From: Pseudomonas flavescens
GTDB taxonomy: Bacteria; Pseudomonadota; Gammaproteobacteria; Pseudomonadales; Pseudomonadaceae
Length of the DNA stretch: 64,000 bases
NCBI RefSeq assembly: GCF_013408425.1
Contig: NZ_JACBYV010000001.1
Span: forward strand, 1,798,001-1,862,000
Direction of reading: 5' to 3'
Part shown: one piece after another, positions 33,001 to 45,000 of the stretch
Numbering within the stretch: the first letter of the stretch is position 1
Layout of the letters: each line of letters begins with the position of its first letter
Program-made: the position numbers and the translations under genes
The notes under the pieces: generated by a model
Seen by the model: the letters and a program-made list of their open reading frames with translations, nothing else
What the model was told of the DNA's origin: nothing
The model's database searches: none

Positions 33001-36000
33001 GAGGCTCTGGTGCTCGACCATCACGCCTTTAGGCTGCCCGGTGGAGCCGGAGGTGTAGATCACGTAGGCCAGGTGACGGGCATTCAGGCCCGGCACCTGC
33101 GGGTTATCCTCGCGGGTGCTCCAGCTCGGCTGGTCGAGCAGCAGCACCGGAACGCTCAGCGCCGGCAGACGCTCGAGCAGGTCCTGCTGGCTGAGCACCA
33201 CCACGGGGGCGCTGTCGCTCAATAGGAAGGCGATGCGTTCGTCCGGGTGCGCCGGGTCCACCGGCACGTAACCGGCACCGGCCTTGAGCACCGCCAGCAG
33301 CCCCACCAGGGTGTCCAGACCGCGACGGGCGACCACTGCCACGCGGTCGTCCGGGCGCACGCCGAGCGCGATCAGGCGATGGGCCAGGCCGTTGGCCTGA
33401 GCGTTCAACTCGGCATAGCTCAGCGCCTGCTCGCCAACCGCGGCGGCGACGGCGCCTGGCCGTTCAAGCGCCTGGCGTTCGATGCGTTGGTGGACGGTCC
33501 AGGGCTTGGTCGACAGCGCCCCCGGTTCATTGAAGACCTCCAGCAATTCGTTGCGCTCGCTCTCGGGCAATATGCTGAGGCTGTGCAGAGCCTGCGTGGC
33601 GCCCTGCTCCAGGGCCAGTGACAGTTGCTGCACGGCGCAAACCAGATAACGGCATACCCGCCGCGCATCGATACCATTGGCAGTCAGTGCGGTCACCTCG
33701 AAGGCCTCGCCCAGGTCGTCGACGCTGAGGGTCAGCGGGTAACTGCTGCGCTCCGTTGCCTGGAGCAGCTCGATACCCTGCCAGGCTTCGCCTGCGCGCT
33801 CCTGTGGAGCGCTGTGCCGGTAGTTGAGCAAGGCGTTGAACAATGGCGCACCGGCTGGCAGGGCACTGGCCCGTTGTGCCAGTGCCAGCGGGGCATGTTC
33901 GTGGTCCAGCAGGCCGGTGAGACGCCGATGGGTCTGCACGAGCGCCTCTTGCACGGATTGCCCGGCCAGGTCGATGCGTAGCGGCAGGGTATTGATGAAC
34001 ACGCCCAGGGTGCGTTCGATGCCCTCGCCGCCTTGCAGGCGGCCCAGCAGCACGGTGCCGAATACCACCGTGTCACGCCCGGACAACTGCCCCAGTACCT
34101 GCGCCCAGGCCAGGTGCATCAAGCTCGCCGGGCTCACGCCCGAGGCGCGCACCTGTTCGCGGATGCGCTTGCACAGCGCCGCATCGAGACGCTGACGGGC
34201 CTCGCCCAGCGCACGACTGCTGTGCAGCGCCGCAGCCCCGTAAGGCAGGGTGGGCTCGTCGATGTCGCCCAGTTGCTCGCGGAAGAACGCCTCGTGGGCT
34301 GGCTGCCCCGCCCCGGCCAGGGTCTGGGCGATATAGTTGCGATAAGGCACCGGGTCAGCCAGAGAAGCGCCCTGATCCAGCAGCAAGGCGTGCAGCTCCT
34401 GGCCCAGCACCTCCAGGCCGAGGTGATCCATGATCAGGTGATGGAACGACAGCACAGCGAGAATGCGCCCGTTGTCCGGGTCTTCGGCATAGGCCAGCCC
34501 AAGCAGCGGAGCCCGCTCCAGAGCCAGCGCTTCGAGGTCGTCCAGCTCAGCCGGCGCCACTTCCTGCGGTACCAGTTCGGCATGCCGCCAGACCACCTGC
34601 ACTGGCGCCTCGAGCCCCTCCCAGAACAGCGAGGTACGCAGCGCGTCGTGGCGGGCAATGACCTGTCGCAGCGCTTGGCAGAAGGCCTGCAAGCGCGAAC
34701 GGTCGGCAAAAGCGAAGCGCGCCTGCAAGCGATAGGGGTCGTCGTCGGGGCGCGACAGATAGTGGTAGAAGATGCCAGCCTGCAAGGGCCCTAGCGGATA
34801 GATGTCCTGCACATTGCCTGCACCGCCAGGAATGGCGGCGACGATCCGCTCGATGCTCGGCTGTTCCAGCTTCACCAGGGTCAGCATGTCAGGCGTGATG
34901 CGCTGGCAACCGGCAAGGATACGGTTTTCCGGCAACGTGGCCTGTTCGGCGCCCTGGCCAAGGTTCGTGGCCAGCGCCGCCAGGGTCGGCTGAGCGAACA
35001 ACGCCCGCACGTTCGCTGCCAGGCCCAGGGTGCGCAGGCGGGCGATCAGCGTCACCGCCAGCATCGAATGGCCACCCAGTTCGAAGAAATGGTCGTGCCG
35101 CCCTACCCGCTCGACCTGCAGCAACTCGCACCAGATCGCCGCCAGGGTGATTTCCAGTTCGCCCTGGGGTGCTTCGAAAGTGCGCTCCGGCAATGCCTCG
35201 CGATCCGGTGCCGGCAGCGCCCGGCGATCGACCTTGCCATTGGCCGTCAGCGGCCAGGCCTCCAGCCGCACGAAGGCACCCGGCACCATGTAGCCTGGCA
35301 GCCGCGCCAGCAAGGCACTGCGCAGACCGCTGGCCGATAGCGTCTGCGACCCCGTGAAATACGCCACCAGGCGTGGCTGGCCGGGCGCGTCTTCGCGGGC
35401 CAGCACCAGGGCCTCTTCGACCCCCGCCACCTGCCCCAGCTGGCTCTCGATCTCGCCCAGTTCGATACGCATGCCGCGGATCTTCACCTGGTCATCGTTG
35501 CGACCCAGGTAATCCAGCGTGCCGTCGGCATTCCAGCGCGCCAGGTCACCGCTGCGGTACATGCGCGCGCCAGGCTGGGCGACGAAGGGGTCGTCGAGGA
35601 AGCGTTCGGCGGTCAACTCCGCGCGGTTCAGGTAACCCCGCGCCACCCCTTCGCCGCCGATGTACAGCTCGCCCGCCACCCCACTGGGCACCAGTTGCCG
35701 GTGCTCGTCGAGCAGGTACAGGCGCGTGTTGGCGATCGGTTTGCCGATGTCCAGGCGGCCTTCGGGCCACAGGCGCCCGGAGCTGGCCACCACCGTGGCC
35801 TCGGTGGGCCCGTAGTTGTTGATCACCGCGAAGCCGGGGTCACGGGGGAACTGGCGCAGCCGGTCACCGCCGATCAGCAGGGTACGCAGCGTCGGGTGAC
35901 GCAACTCGCGACTGAATGCGTACTCCGCCACCGGCGTGGGCAGGAAGGCCACCTGCAGCGGCTGCGCCTGCCACCAGTCGAGCAAGGCGTCGAGCTGTTC

Positions 36001-39000
36001 GTTGCCGATGTGCGCTGGCGGCAGGTGCAGCGTCGCCCCCACGCACAGCGCCGGCCAGACCTCCCAGGCCATGGCGTCGAAGCCAAAGCCGGCGACGCTG
36101 GCGGTGTGGCTGCCAACCTTCAGGTCGAAGGCCTGGCAATGCCAGTCCACCAGATTGTTGAGGCTCTGGTGCTCGACCATCACGCCTTTCGGCTGGCCGG
36201 TGGAGCCGGAGGTGTAGATCACGTAGGCCAGGTGACGGGCATTCAGCCCCGGCACCTGCGGGTTGTCCTCGCGGGCGCTCCAGCTCGGCTGGTCGAGCAG
36301 TACGACAGGAGTCTCCAGTGCTGGCAGACGCTCGATCAGACCCTGCTGGCTGAGCACCGCCACGGGGGCGCTGTCGCTCAACAGATAGGCGATGCGTTCG
36401 TCCGGGTGCGCCGGGTCCACCGGCACGTAGCCGGCACCGGCCTTGAGCACCGCCAACAGCCCCACCAGAGTGTCCAGGCCGCGACGGGCGACCACTGCCA
36501 CGCGGTCGTCCGGGCGCACGCCAAGCGCGATCAGGCGGTGGGCCAGGCCGTTGGCCTGGCCGTTCAACTGGGCATAGCTCAGCGCTTCATCCCCCATGCG
36601 GGCGGCGATGGCCTCGGCAGCGCCAACGGCCTGGGCCTCGATCCGCCCATGCAGGGTCTGCGCCGGCGCGAACGCCATGGCGCTGGCATTGAAGGTGTCG
36701 AGCAAGGTTTCACGCTCGTCCCCGCTCACCAGCGGCACCGCGTCGATAACGCATTGCTCGTCGCTGACCAACGCCTGCAACAAGGCCTCGAAATACCGGC
36801 CGTAACGGCGAACGCTGGCCTCGTCGAACAGCGCGGTGGCGTAGTCCAGGGTGCCGACCAGCACATCGCCGTACTCGCCCAGGTTCAGGGACAGGTCGAA
36901 CTTGGCCACCTGGCTGCTCTGCTCCACCACCGACAGCGTCAGGCCATCCAGCGCTGGCAGCGTGCTTTCCCCGGCCAGCCAGTTGAGGGTGGTCTGGAAC
37001 AACGGCGAATGCGCCAGGCTGCGTGCCGGTGCCACGCTCTCGACCACCTGTTCGAACGGCAGGTCCTGATGATCCTGCGCTTCCAGCACACGGCTGCGCA
37101 CCTGGGCCAGCAGGGCTTCGCCGGTGGGCGCCGCAGACAGGTCGAGGCGAATCGCCAGGGTGTTGACGAACAGGCCGATCAGCGGCTCGAGCTCGACCCG
37201 GCTGCGCCCGGCGATCGGGCTGCCGACCACCACATCGGCCTGGCCCGACAAGCGCGCCAGCAAGGCGGCCCAGGCCGCCATCAGGGTCATATACAGCGTG
37301 ACACCCTGACGCTGCGCCAGGGCACGCAGGTTGGCGGTCAGCGCGGCGTCCAGGCGCAGCGCCAGGCTTGCACCTGCGAAATCCTGCTGCGCCGGGCGGG
37401 GCCGGTCGGTGGGCAGGCTCAGCAGCGTGGGCGCGCCATCCAGTGCCTGACGCCAGTAGGCGGCCTGGCGCTGCAGGCGTTCGCCGCTCAGCCAGCTCTG
37501 TTGCCAGGCTGCGAAATCGGCGTACTGGATCGCCAGTGGTGACAGCGGGTCGGCCTTGCCACGCTGCATCGCCGGGTACAGGGCCAGCAGCTCACGGGTC
37601 AGAACGCCCATCGACCAACCGTCGGCAACGATATGGTGCAGGGTCAGCGACAGCACGTGGTGGTCCTCGCCCAGACACAGCAGGCGCGAACGCAGCGCAG
37701 GCTCTTGACTCAGGTCGAAGGGTTCGACGGCCAGCACTGCGAGCCGTCCGTGCAGCGCCTGCGGCCTGTCACGCAGGTCTTCCTGCGGCAGTTGCGCCGC
37801 ACTGGCCACGAAGGCCACTTCGGCGCCCTGATCGCTGGGCACGAAACGACTGCGCAGGGTTTCATGCCGCTCGACGATCCGCTCCAGGCTGCGCTGCAGC
37901 GCCGTCACGTCGAGTGGCCCACGCAGCTCCAGGGCCATGGGAATGTTATAGGCCTGGTTGCCGCCTTCCATCTGGGTCAGGAACCACAGGCGCTGCTGGG
38001 CGAACGACAGCGCAGCTCGCTGGCCCCGTGGCAGCGCACGGATGACCTCGACCTCGAGCACCTGCTGGTTCGACAGCGCAGCCGCCACCGCCGCCAGTTC
38101 GCCCAGGGCGAACAGCTCGCCCAGCGGCAGCTCCAGGCCCAGTTGCTGACGCACCTGGGAAACCATGCGCATCGCCAGCAGCGAGTGCCCTCCCAGTTCG
38201 AAGAAGTGGTCGTGGCGCCCGACTCGCTCGACCTGCAGCACTTCGGCCCAGATCGCTGCCAGGGCCTGCTCCATGTCCCCCTGCGGTGCCTCGTAGACGA
38301 GCCCGAACAGGGTCGCGTGATCGGGCTTGGGCAGCGCCCGTTGATCGAGCTTGCCATTGGCGGTCAGCGGCAGCGTCTTCAGCTCCACGCATGCAGACGG
38401 CACCATGTAGTCCGGCAGCTGGGTCTGCAACTGCGCACGCATCTGCTGCGCGGTCTCGATCTCGCCCGCACCGCCGGCGGTGAAGTACGCCACCAGGCGC
38501 ACCTGCCCCGGCTCATCCTCACGGGCCAGAACCACGGCATCGCGTACCCCGGGCAGGCGCTGCAGGGCATTGGCGATCTCGCCCAGCTCGATGCGGAAAC
38601 CGCGGATCTTCACCTGATCGTCGTTGCGCCCCAGGCACTCCAGCTGGCCGTCCTCCAGCCAGCGCCCCAGGTCGCCGGTTCGATACATCATCGCCCCTGG
38701 CTGGTCACTGAACGGGTCGGCGACGAACTTCTCTTCGGTGAGACTCGCGCGGTTCAGGTAGCCCATGGCCACGCCATCGCCACCGATATACAGCTCACCG
38801 ACCACCCCCAGTGGTGCCAGGCGCTGCCGCGCGTCCAGTACGTAGAGGCGCGTGTTGCCGATCGGTCGGCCGATCGGCAGGGCTTCCATGCCTGCGTCGA
38901 CCGCCCGCACTTCGTGGACAGTCGCGAAGGTGGTGGTTTCGGTCGGGCCATAGGCGTTGAACAGACGGGTGTTCGGCGCATGGGCCAGCAAAGTGCGGAA

Positions 39001-42000
39001 GGTCGCCGGGCTGGCCCGCTCGCCCCCGGACAACAACACGCGCAGCTCGGCCAGAGCCTGCGGCAGCAGCTGCGCGTACTGGTTGAACAGTGCGGTGGTG
39101 AGGAACAGCACGCTGACCCCGCCCTGGCGCAGCGCCGTGGCGAAGCGCTGAGGATCGACCAGGGTCGCATGGTCGATGACGAACACTTGCCCACCGTTGA
39201 GCAGCGCGCCCCATACCTCCAGGGTCGCGGCATCGAACGCAGGGTTGGACGCCAGGGCGAAGCAGTCGCGATCACTGAACTCGGCGTAGCCATTGTTCAC
39301 CACGAGACGCACGATGCCCCGGTGCCCTACCCGTACGCCCTTGGGCAGCCCGGTGGAGCCCGAGGTGTACATCACATAGGCCGGCGAATCCGCCGCCAGG
39401 GGCAGGTCGAGGTTGTGTACCGCGGTGGGATCGAGGGTCAGCTCGTCCAGGTCGATACGCCTGACCGCCGCCGCCACCGGCAGCGCGCGTTGCGTCAGCA
39501 GGCACACGGCGGCGCAATCATCGAGCATGTAGCTGTGCCGCTCGGCGGGCGCATTGACGTCCAGCGGCACATAGGTCGCCGCGCACTTGCCGATGGCCAA
39601 CTGAGCGATCACCAGGTCGGCGGAGCGCGGCAGCAGGATGCCAACGTGGTCGCCGGGCCTGATGCCCTGCCCGTGCAGATGATGCGCCAGCGCATTGGCA
39701 CGTGCGTTCAACTGCGCATAGGTGAGCGAGTGGCTGCCATCCACCACCGCCACGGCTTGCGGATGCAGGGCGCTGCGCTGCTCGAACAGCTGGTGCACCG
39801 GCTGGTCGCGCGGGTAGTCGAGGCAGGTGTCGTTGAAGGTCGCCAGCAGGCGCTCACGCTCGCCCGGCGGAATGATCGCCCCTGCCAGGACATGCTGCGG
39901 ATGCTGCTCCAGCGTCCTCGCCAGCTCGCCCAGAGACTGCTGCAGATACGCGCAGATGCGCTGCGCATCCAGCCCACCCTGAGTTCGAGCGGTCAGGGTG
40001 AAGCCATCGCCATGGTCATCGACGCTCATGGTCAACGGATAGTTGCTGTGCTCTTCGGCCTGCAGAACCTCGATGCCCTGCCACGCTTCCCGCGCGCTCG
40101 CGTCGCTCTGCGCCGCGCTGCTGTGGCGGAAGTTCAGCAGCGTGCTGAACAATGGCGTGCCCGCAGGCAGCGCACTGCAGCGCTGGGCCAGCGCCAGTTG
40201 CGCCTGCTCATGGGCCAGCAGCGCGCTCAGGCGCTGGTGGGTATCAAGCACCGCGTCGCGGGCATCCGACTTGCCCAGGTCGATACGCAGCGGCAGGGTA
40301 TTGATGAACACGCCCATGGCCCGCTCGGCGCCCTCGCCGCCGAGCATTCGGCCAAGCAGCACGGTGCCGAACACCACCTGCTCACGCCCGGAGAGCTGCC
40401 CGAGCACCTCGGCCCAGGCCAGGTGCATCAGGCTCGCGACACTGACGTTCAACTGGCGTGCCTGCCCGCGCAGGCGCAGAGCCAGCTCAGGGTCGAGCGG
40501 CAAGGCCGCCATGCCAGGGGCCTGAACGCTGCGCGACGGGGTCATGCCATAAGGCAGGCTGGGTTCGTCGATGTCGCCCAACTGCTCACGGAAGAACGCC
40601 TCGTGGGCCTGCTCGTCGGGCCCTTGCAGTACCTGAGCGATGTAGTTGCGATAGGGAACCGGCTCGGCGAGCTGCGCCTGCTCGCCGAGCAGCATGGCCT
40701 GCACTTCCTGACCCAGCACCTCGAGGCCGATGTGATCCATGATCGCGTGATGAAAACGCAGCACGGCGACGATCTTGCCATTGGCCCGGTCCCGGGCGTG
40801 GGCCAGATGGAGCAGCGGTGCCTGGGTCAGGTCGAGGGTTGCGCAGTCGTCCAGTGAGGCCAGAGGAACCTCGCTGATCGGCAGACTGGCATGGCGCCAG
40901 ACCACTTGCACAGGGGTCTGCAGGGCCTCCCAGTGCAAGGCGCTGCGCAGGATGTCATGACGGTCGATGACCCGCTGCAACGCCTGGCAGAAAGCGTCCA
41001 GGCGCTCGCCACCGACGAAGGCGAAGCGCGCTTCCAGCAGATAGGGATCGGCATCGCCGGCCGCCAACTGATGGTGATAGAGAATGCCGGCCTGCAGCGG
41101 CCCCAGCGGGTAGATATCCTGGACATTGGCCGCGCCACCCGCTACGCGGGCGACGATGCGCTCGATGTCCGACGGGGCGAGGCTGACCAGTGACAGCAGG
41201 TCGGGGGTGATCTGCGTGCAGCCCGCCGCGATCAGGTTGGCCGGCACCGGTTGGCGATCCTGGCGCACCACGCTGCGCGCCAGCACCGCAAGGGTCGGTT
41301 GGGCGAACAGTGCACCCACATCGACGCAGAGCCCGGCGCGGCGCATGTGCGCCACCAGGCTGACGGCCAGCAGCGAGTGCCCGCCCAGTTCGAAGAAATT
41401 GTCCTGCCGCCCGACACGCGGCACGTTGAGCAACTCGGCCCACACGCGCGCCAGCCAGGTTTCGATGTCCCCTTGCGGCGCCTCGTAGGTGCGCGCGAGC
41501 ACGGCGCTGTCGTCCGGTACTGGCAAGGCCGCGCGGTCGAGCTTGCCGTTGGGCGTCAGCGGCAAGCTGTCCAGCGCGACATAGGCGGCGGGCACCATGT
41601 AATCCGGCAGGCCGCCCAGCATATGGTTGCGCAAGGCATCGATGCCCGGCCGCGGTCCCGCTTCGCAGCTGAACCAGGCCACCAGACGGTCGCCACGCAG
41701 CAGCACCGCCGCTTCGCGTACGGCCGGGTGTTCGAGCAAGCGGGCCTCGATCTCGCCAAGTTCGATGCGCAGACCATGCAGCTTGACCTGGAAATCGCTG
41801 CGACCGACGAACAGCAGGTTGCCGTCCGCGCCCTGGCGCACCAGGTCGCCACTGCGATAAAGGCGGTCACCCGCCACGAACGGGCTGGCGATGAAGCGTT
41901 CGGCCTGTACGGCAGGCAGGTTCAGGTAGCCACGCGCCACGCCGGCACCGCCGATGTGCAACTGGCCGACCACGCCCTGCGGGACCGGCTGGTCCCAGGC

Positions 42001-45000
42001 GTCCAGCACGTAGAGCCGGGTGTTGCTGATCGGCCGCCCGATCGGCAGCGTTTCGTCGGGCACCGGCTGCCCGGGGTGCAGGGTCCAGACGCTGCAGTCC
42101 ACCGTGGTTTCCGTGGGTCCGTAGACGTTGTGCAGGCGCGCCATGGGCAGGCGTTGACGGACCTGGGCGGCCAGCGCGGCGGTCAGTTCGCCGCCCCCGC
42201 AGACGATATCGGTCAACGAGGTACAGGTGTGGCAGTCGGCTGCAGCCAGGAACTGCTGCAACAAGGCGGGTACGAACTGCACGACGCTGACCTGCCGCTG
42301 GCGAATCACTTCCACCAGGTAATCGGCATCGCGCTGCCCACCGGGCCGCGCCAGCACCAGGCGCAGCCCGGCGCACAGCGGCCAGAACAGCTCCCAGACC
42401 GACGCGTCGAAGCTGACCGGGGTCTTGTGCAGCAGCGCGCCCGACGGGACAGGTGGACATAGCCGCGAACTCCACTGCACCAGGTTGCACAGGTTGCGCT
42501 GCTCGACCATCACGCCCTTGGGCGTGCCGGTCGAGCCCGAGGTGTAGATGACGTAAGCCAGGTCGCTGGCCCCGGCCGTGTCCAGCTGCGGGTCGGCGAG
42601 GGAGTGTTCCGCCCAGATGCAGGCATCCAGGTCGATCAACGGCGTCGTACCGCCGGCAAAGCGTTCACGGGTGGTGCCATCGACCAGCAGCGCCAGGGCA
42701 TCGCTGTCCTCGAGCATGTAGGCCAGACGTTCGTGCGGATAGCCAGGGTCCAGCGGCACGTAAGCGCCACCGGCCTTGAGAATGGCCAGCAAGCCGACGA
42801 CCAGTTGCGCCCCGCGCTCCACGCAGATCGCCACGCGGCTGTCGGCACTCACCCCTTGCTCGATCAGGTAATGGGCCAGGCGGTTGGCTTGTTCATTGAG
42901 CTGCCGGTAGCTCAACTGCCGGGCATCGACGTCCAGCGCGATGGCCTCCGGGGTGCGTGCGACCTGCGCCTCGAACAGCGTCGGCAGGCGCTCTGCCCCC
43001 TGCGCGGCGGTCTCGCTGGCATCGAGCTCGAACAGCAGGCGCTGGCGCTCCTGCGCGCCCAGCATCTCGATGCGTTCGGGCAGCGCGCGGGCGTCGTCGG
43101 CCATGCCGCGCAGCACCTGCTTGAGATAACCGGCGTAACGCTCGACGGTCGCCGGGTCGAACAGTGCCGTGGCGTAGTCGAGCATGCAGGTGAAGCCCTC
43201 GGCGCTTTCGCTGACGCTCAGGGTCAGATCGAACTTGGCGAAGGTTGGTTGCTCACCCAGCGCTTCGAGTTGCAGGTCACCCAGGCGCAGCGGCGCGCCA
43301 TGGCTCCCGTCCCAGGCCAGCGAAGCCTGGAACAGCGGGCTGTGGGCCAGGCTGCGCACGGGCCGCAGGTGCTCCACGACCTGCTCGAAAGGCAGGTCCT
43401 GATTGGCCTGGGCCTCGATGATGCGGTTCTTCACCCGGCCCAGCAACGTGGCCACATCCGGCTCACCGCTGGTGTCCACGCGCACGGCCAGGGTATTGAC
43501 GAACAGGCCGATCAGCCCTTCGATCTCGGCACGGCGACGGTTGGCCACCGGCATACCGATCACCACCTCGCCCTGGCCGGACAACCGCGCCAGCAGTACC
43601 GCCCAGGCGGCCATGAACAGCATGAAGGGGGTCACGCCCTGGCGCTGGCTGCAGGCGCGCAGGTCGGCGCACAGCTGGGGATCGAGCTGCAGGGGCACGG
43701 TGGCCCCGCGATAATCCTGGCGTTCCGGCCGCGGCCGGTCGGTCGGCAGGGTCAACAGCATGGGCGCACCCTCGAGGGTACGCTGCCAGTACCCGGCCTG
43801 CGCACTCAGACTCTGTGCGTCCAGCCACTGGCGTTGCCACAGGGCGTAATCGCCGTACTGCAGCGCGAGCGCCGGCAGCGGATCGGCCTCGCCCTGGCTG
43901 AACGCCTGGTACAGGGCACTCAGCTCAGCGGTCAGCACGCCCAGCGACCAACCGTCGGCGACGATGTGATGCAGGGTCAGCAGCAGGATGTGGCGGTCTT
44001 CTTCCAGGCACAACAAGCGCCCGCGAATCGGCAGATCATGCTGCAGGTCGAAGGGTTGCCCGGCTTCGTCGCGGATCACCTCACGTATGGCCTGCATGTC
44101 CTGATCACGCATGTCCTGCCAGCAGATATCCGGTCGCACGCTGTCGGGGGCCACCTGAACCCGGGCTTCGCCGTCGTGCTCGACGAACAGGCTGCGCAGT
44201 GCCTCGTGACGCGCGACGATACGCTCCAGAGCGAGGCGCAGCGCACGGCTGTCCAGCGGGCCGTTGAGGGCAAGGCCCAGCGGAATGTTGTAAGCGCTGC
44301 TGGCATCCGTCATCTGCGCCATGAACCAGATGCGTTGCTGCGCGGCGGACAACGGCAGCGGCCCGCTGCGGGCGCCGGCCTCGATGGCCGGCAGATGGTC
44401 GGGGGTCGCCCCCTCCAGGCACTGAGCGACCGCGGCCAGGCTGCTGTCGGCGAACAGGTCGGCCAGGGTCAGAACCCGCTGCAGTCGCTGGGCCACCTGG
44501 GCCACCATGCGCATGGCCAGCAACGAATGGCCACCCAGTTCGAAGAAATGGTCGTGCCGCCCTACCCGCTCGACCTGCAGCAACTCGCACCAGATCGCCG
44601 CCAGGGTGGTTTCCAGTTCGCCCTGGGGTGCTTCGAAAGTGCGCTCCGGCAATGCCTCGCGATCCGGTGCCGGCAGCGCCCGGCGATCGACCTTGCCATT
44701 GGCCGTCAGCGGCCAGGCCTCCAGGCGCACGAAGGCACCCGGCACCATGTAGCCTGGCAGCCGCGCCAGCAAGACACTACGCAGACCGCTGGCCGACAGC
44801 GTCTGCGACCCCGTGAAATACGCCACCAGACGTGGCTGGCCGGGCGCGTCTTCGCGGGCCAGCACCAGGGCCTCTTCGACTCCCGCCACCTGCCCCAGCT
44901 GGCTCTCGATCTCGCCCAGTTCGATACGCATGCCGCGGATCTTCACCTGGTCATCGTTGCGCCCCAGGTAATCCAGCGTGCCGTCGGCATTCCAACGCGC

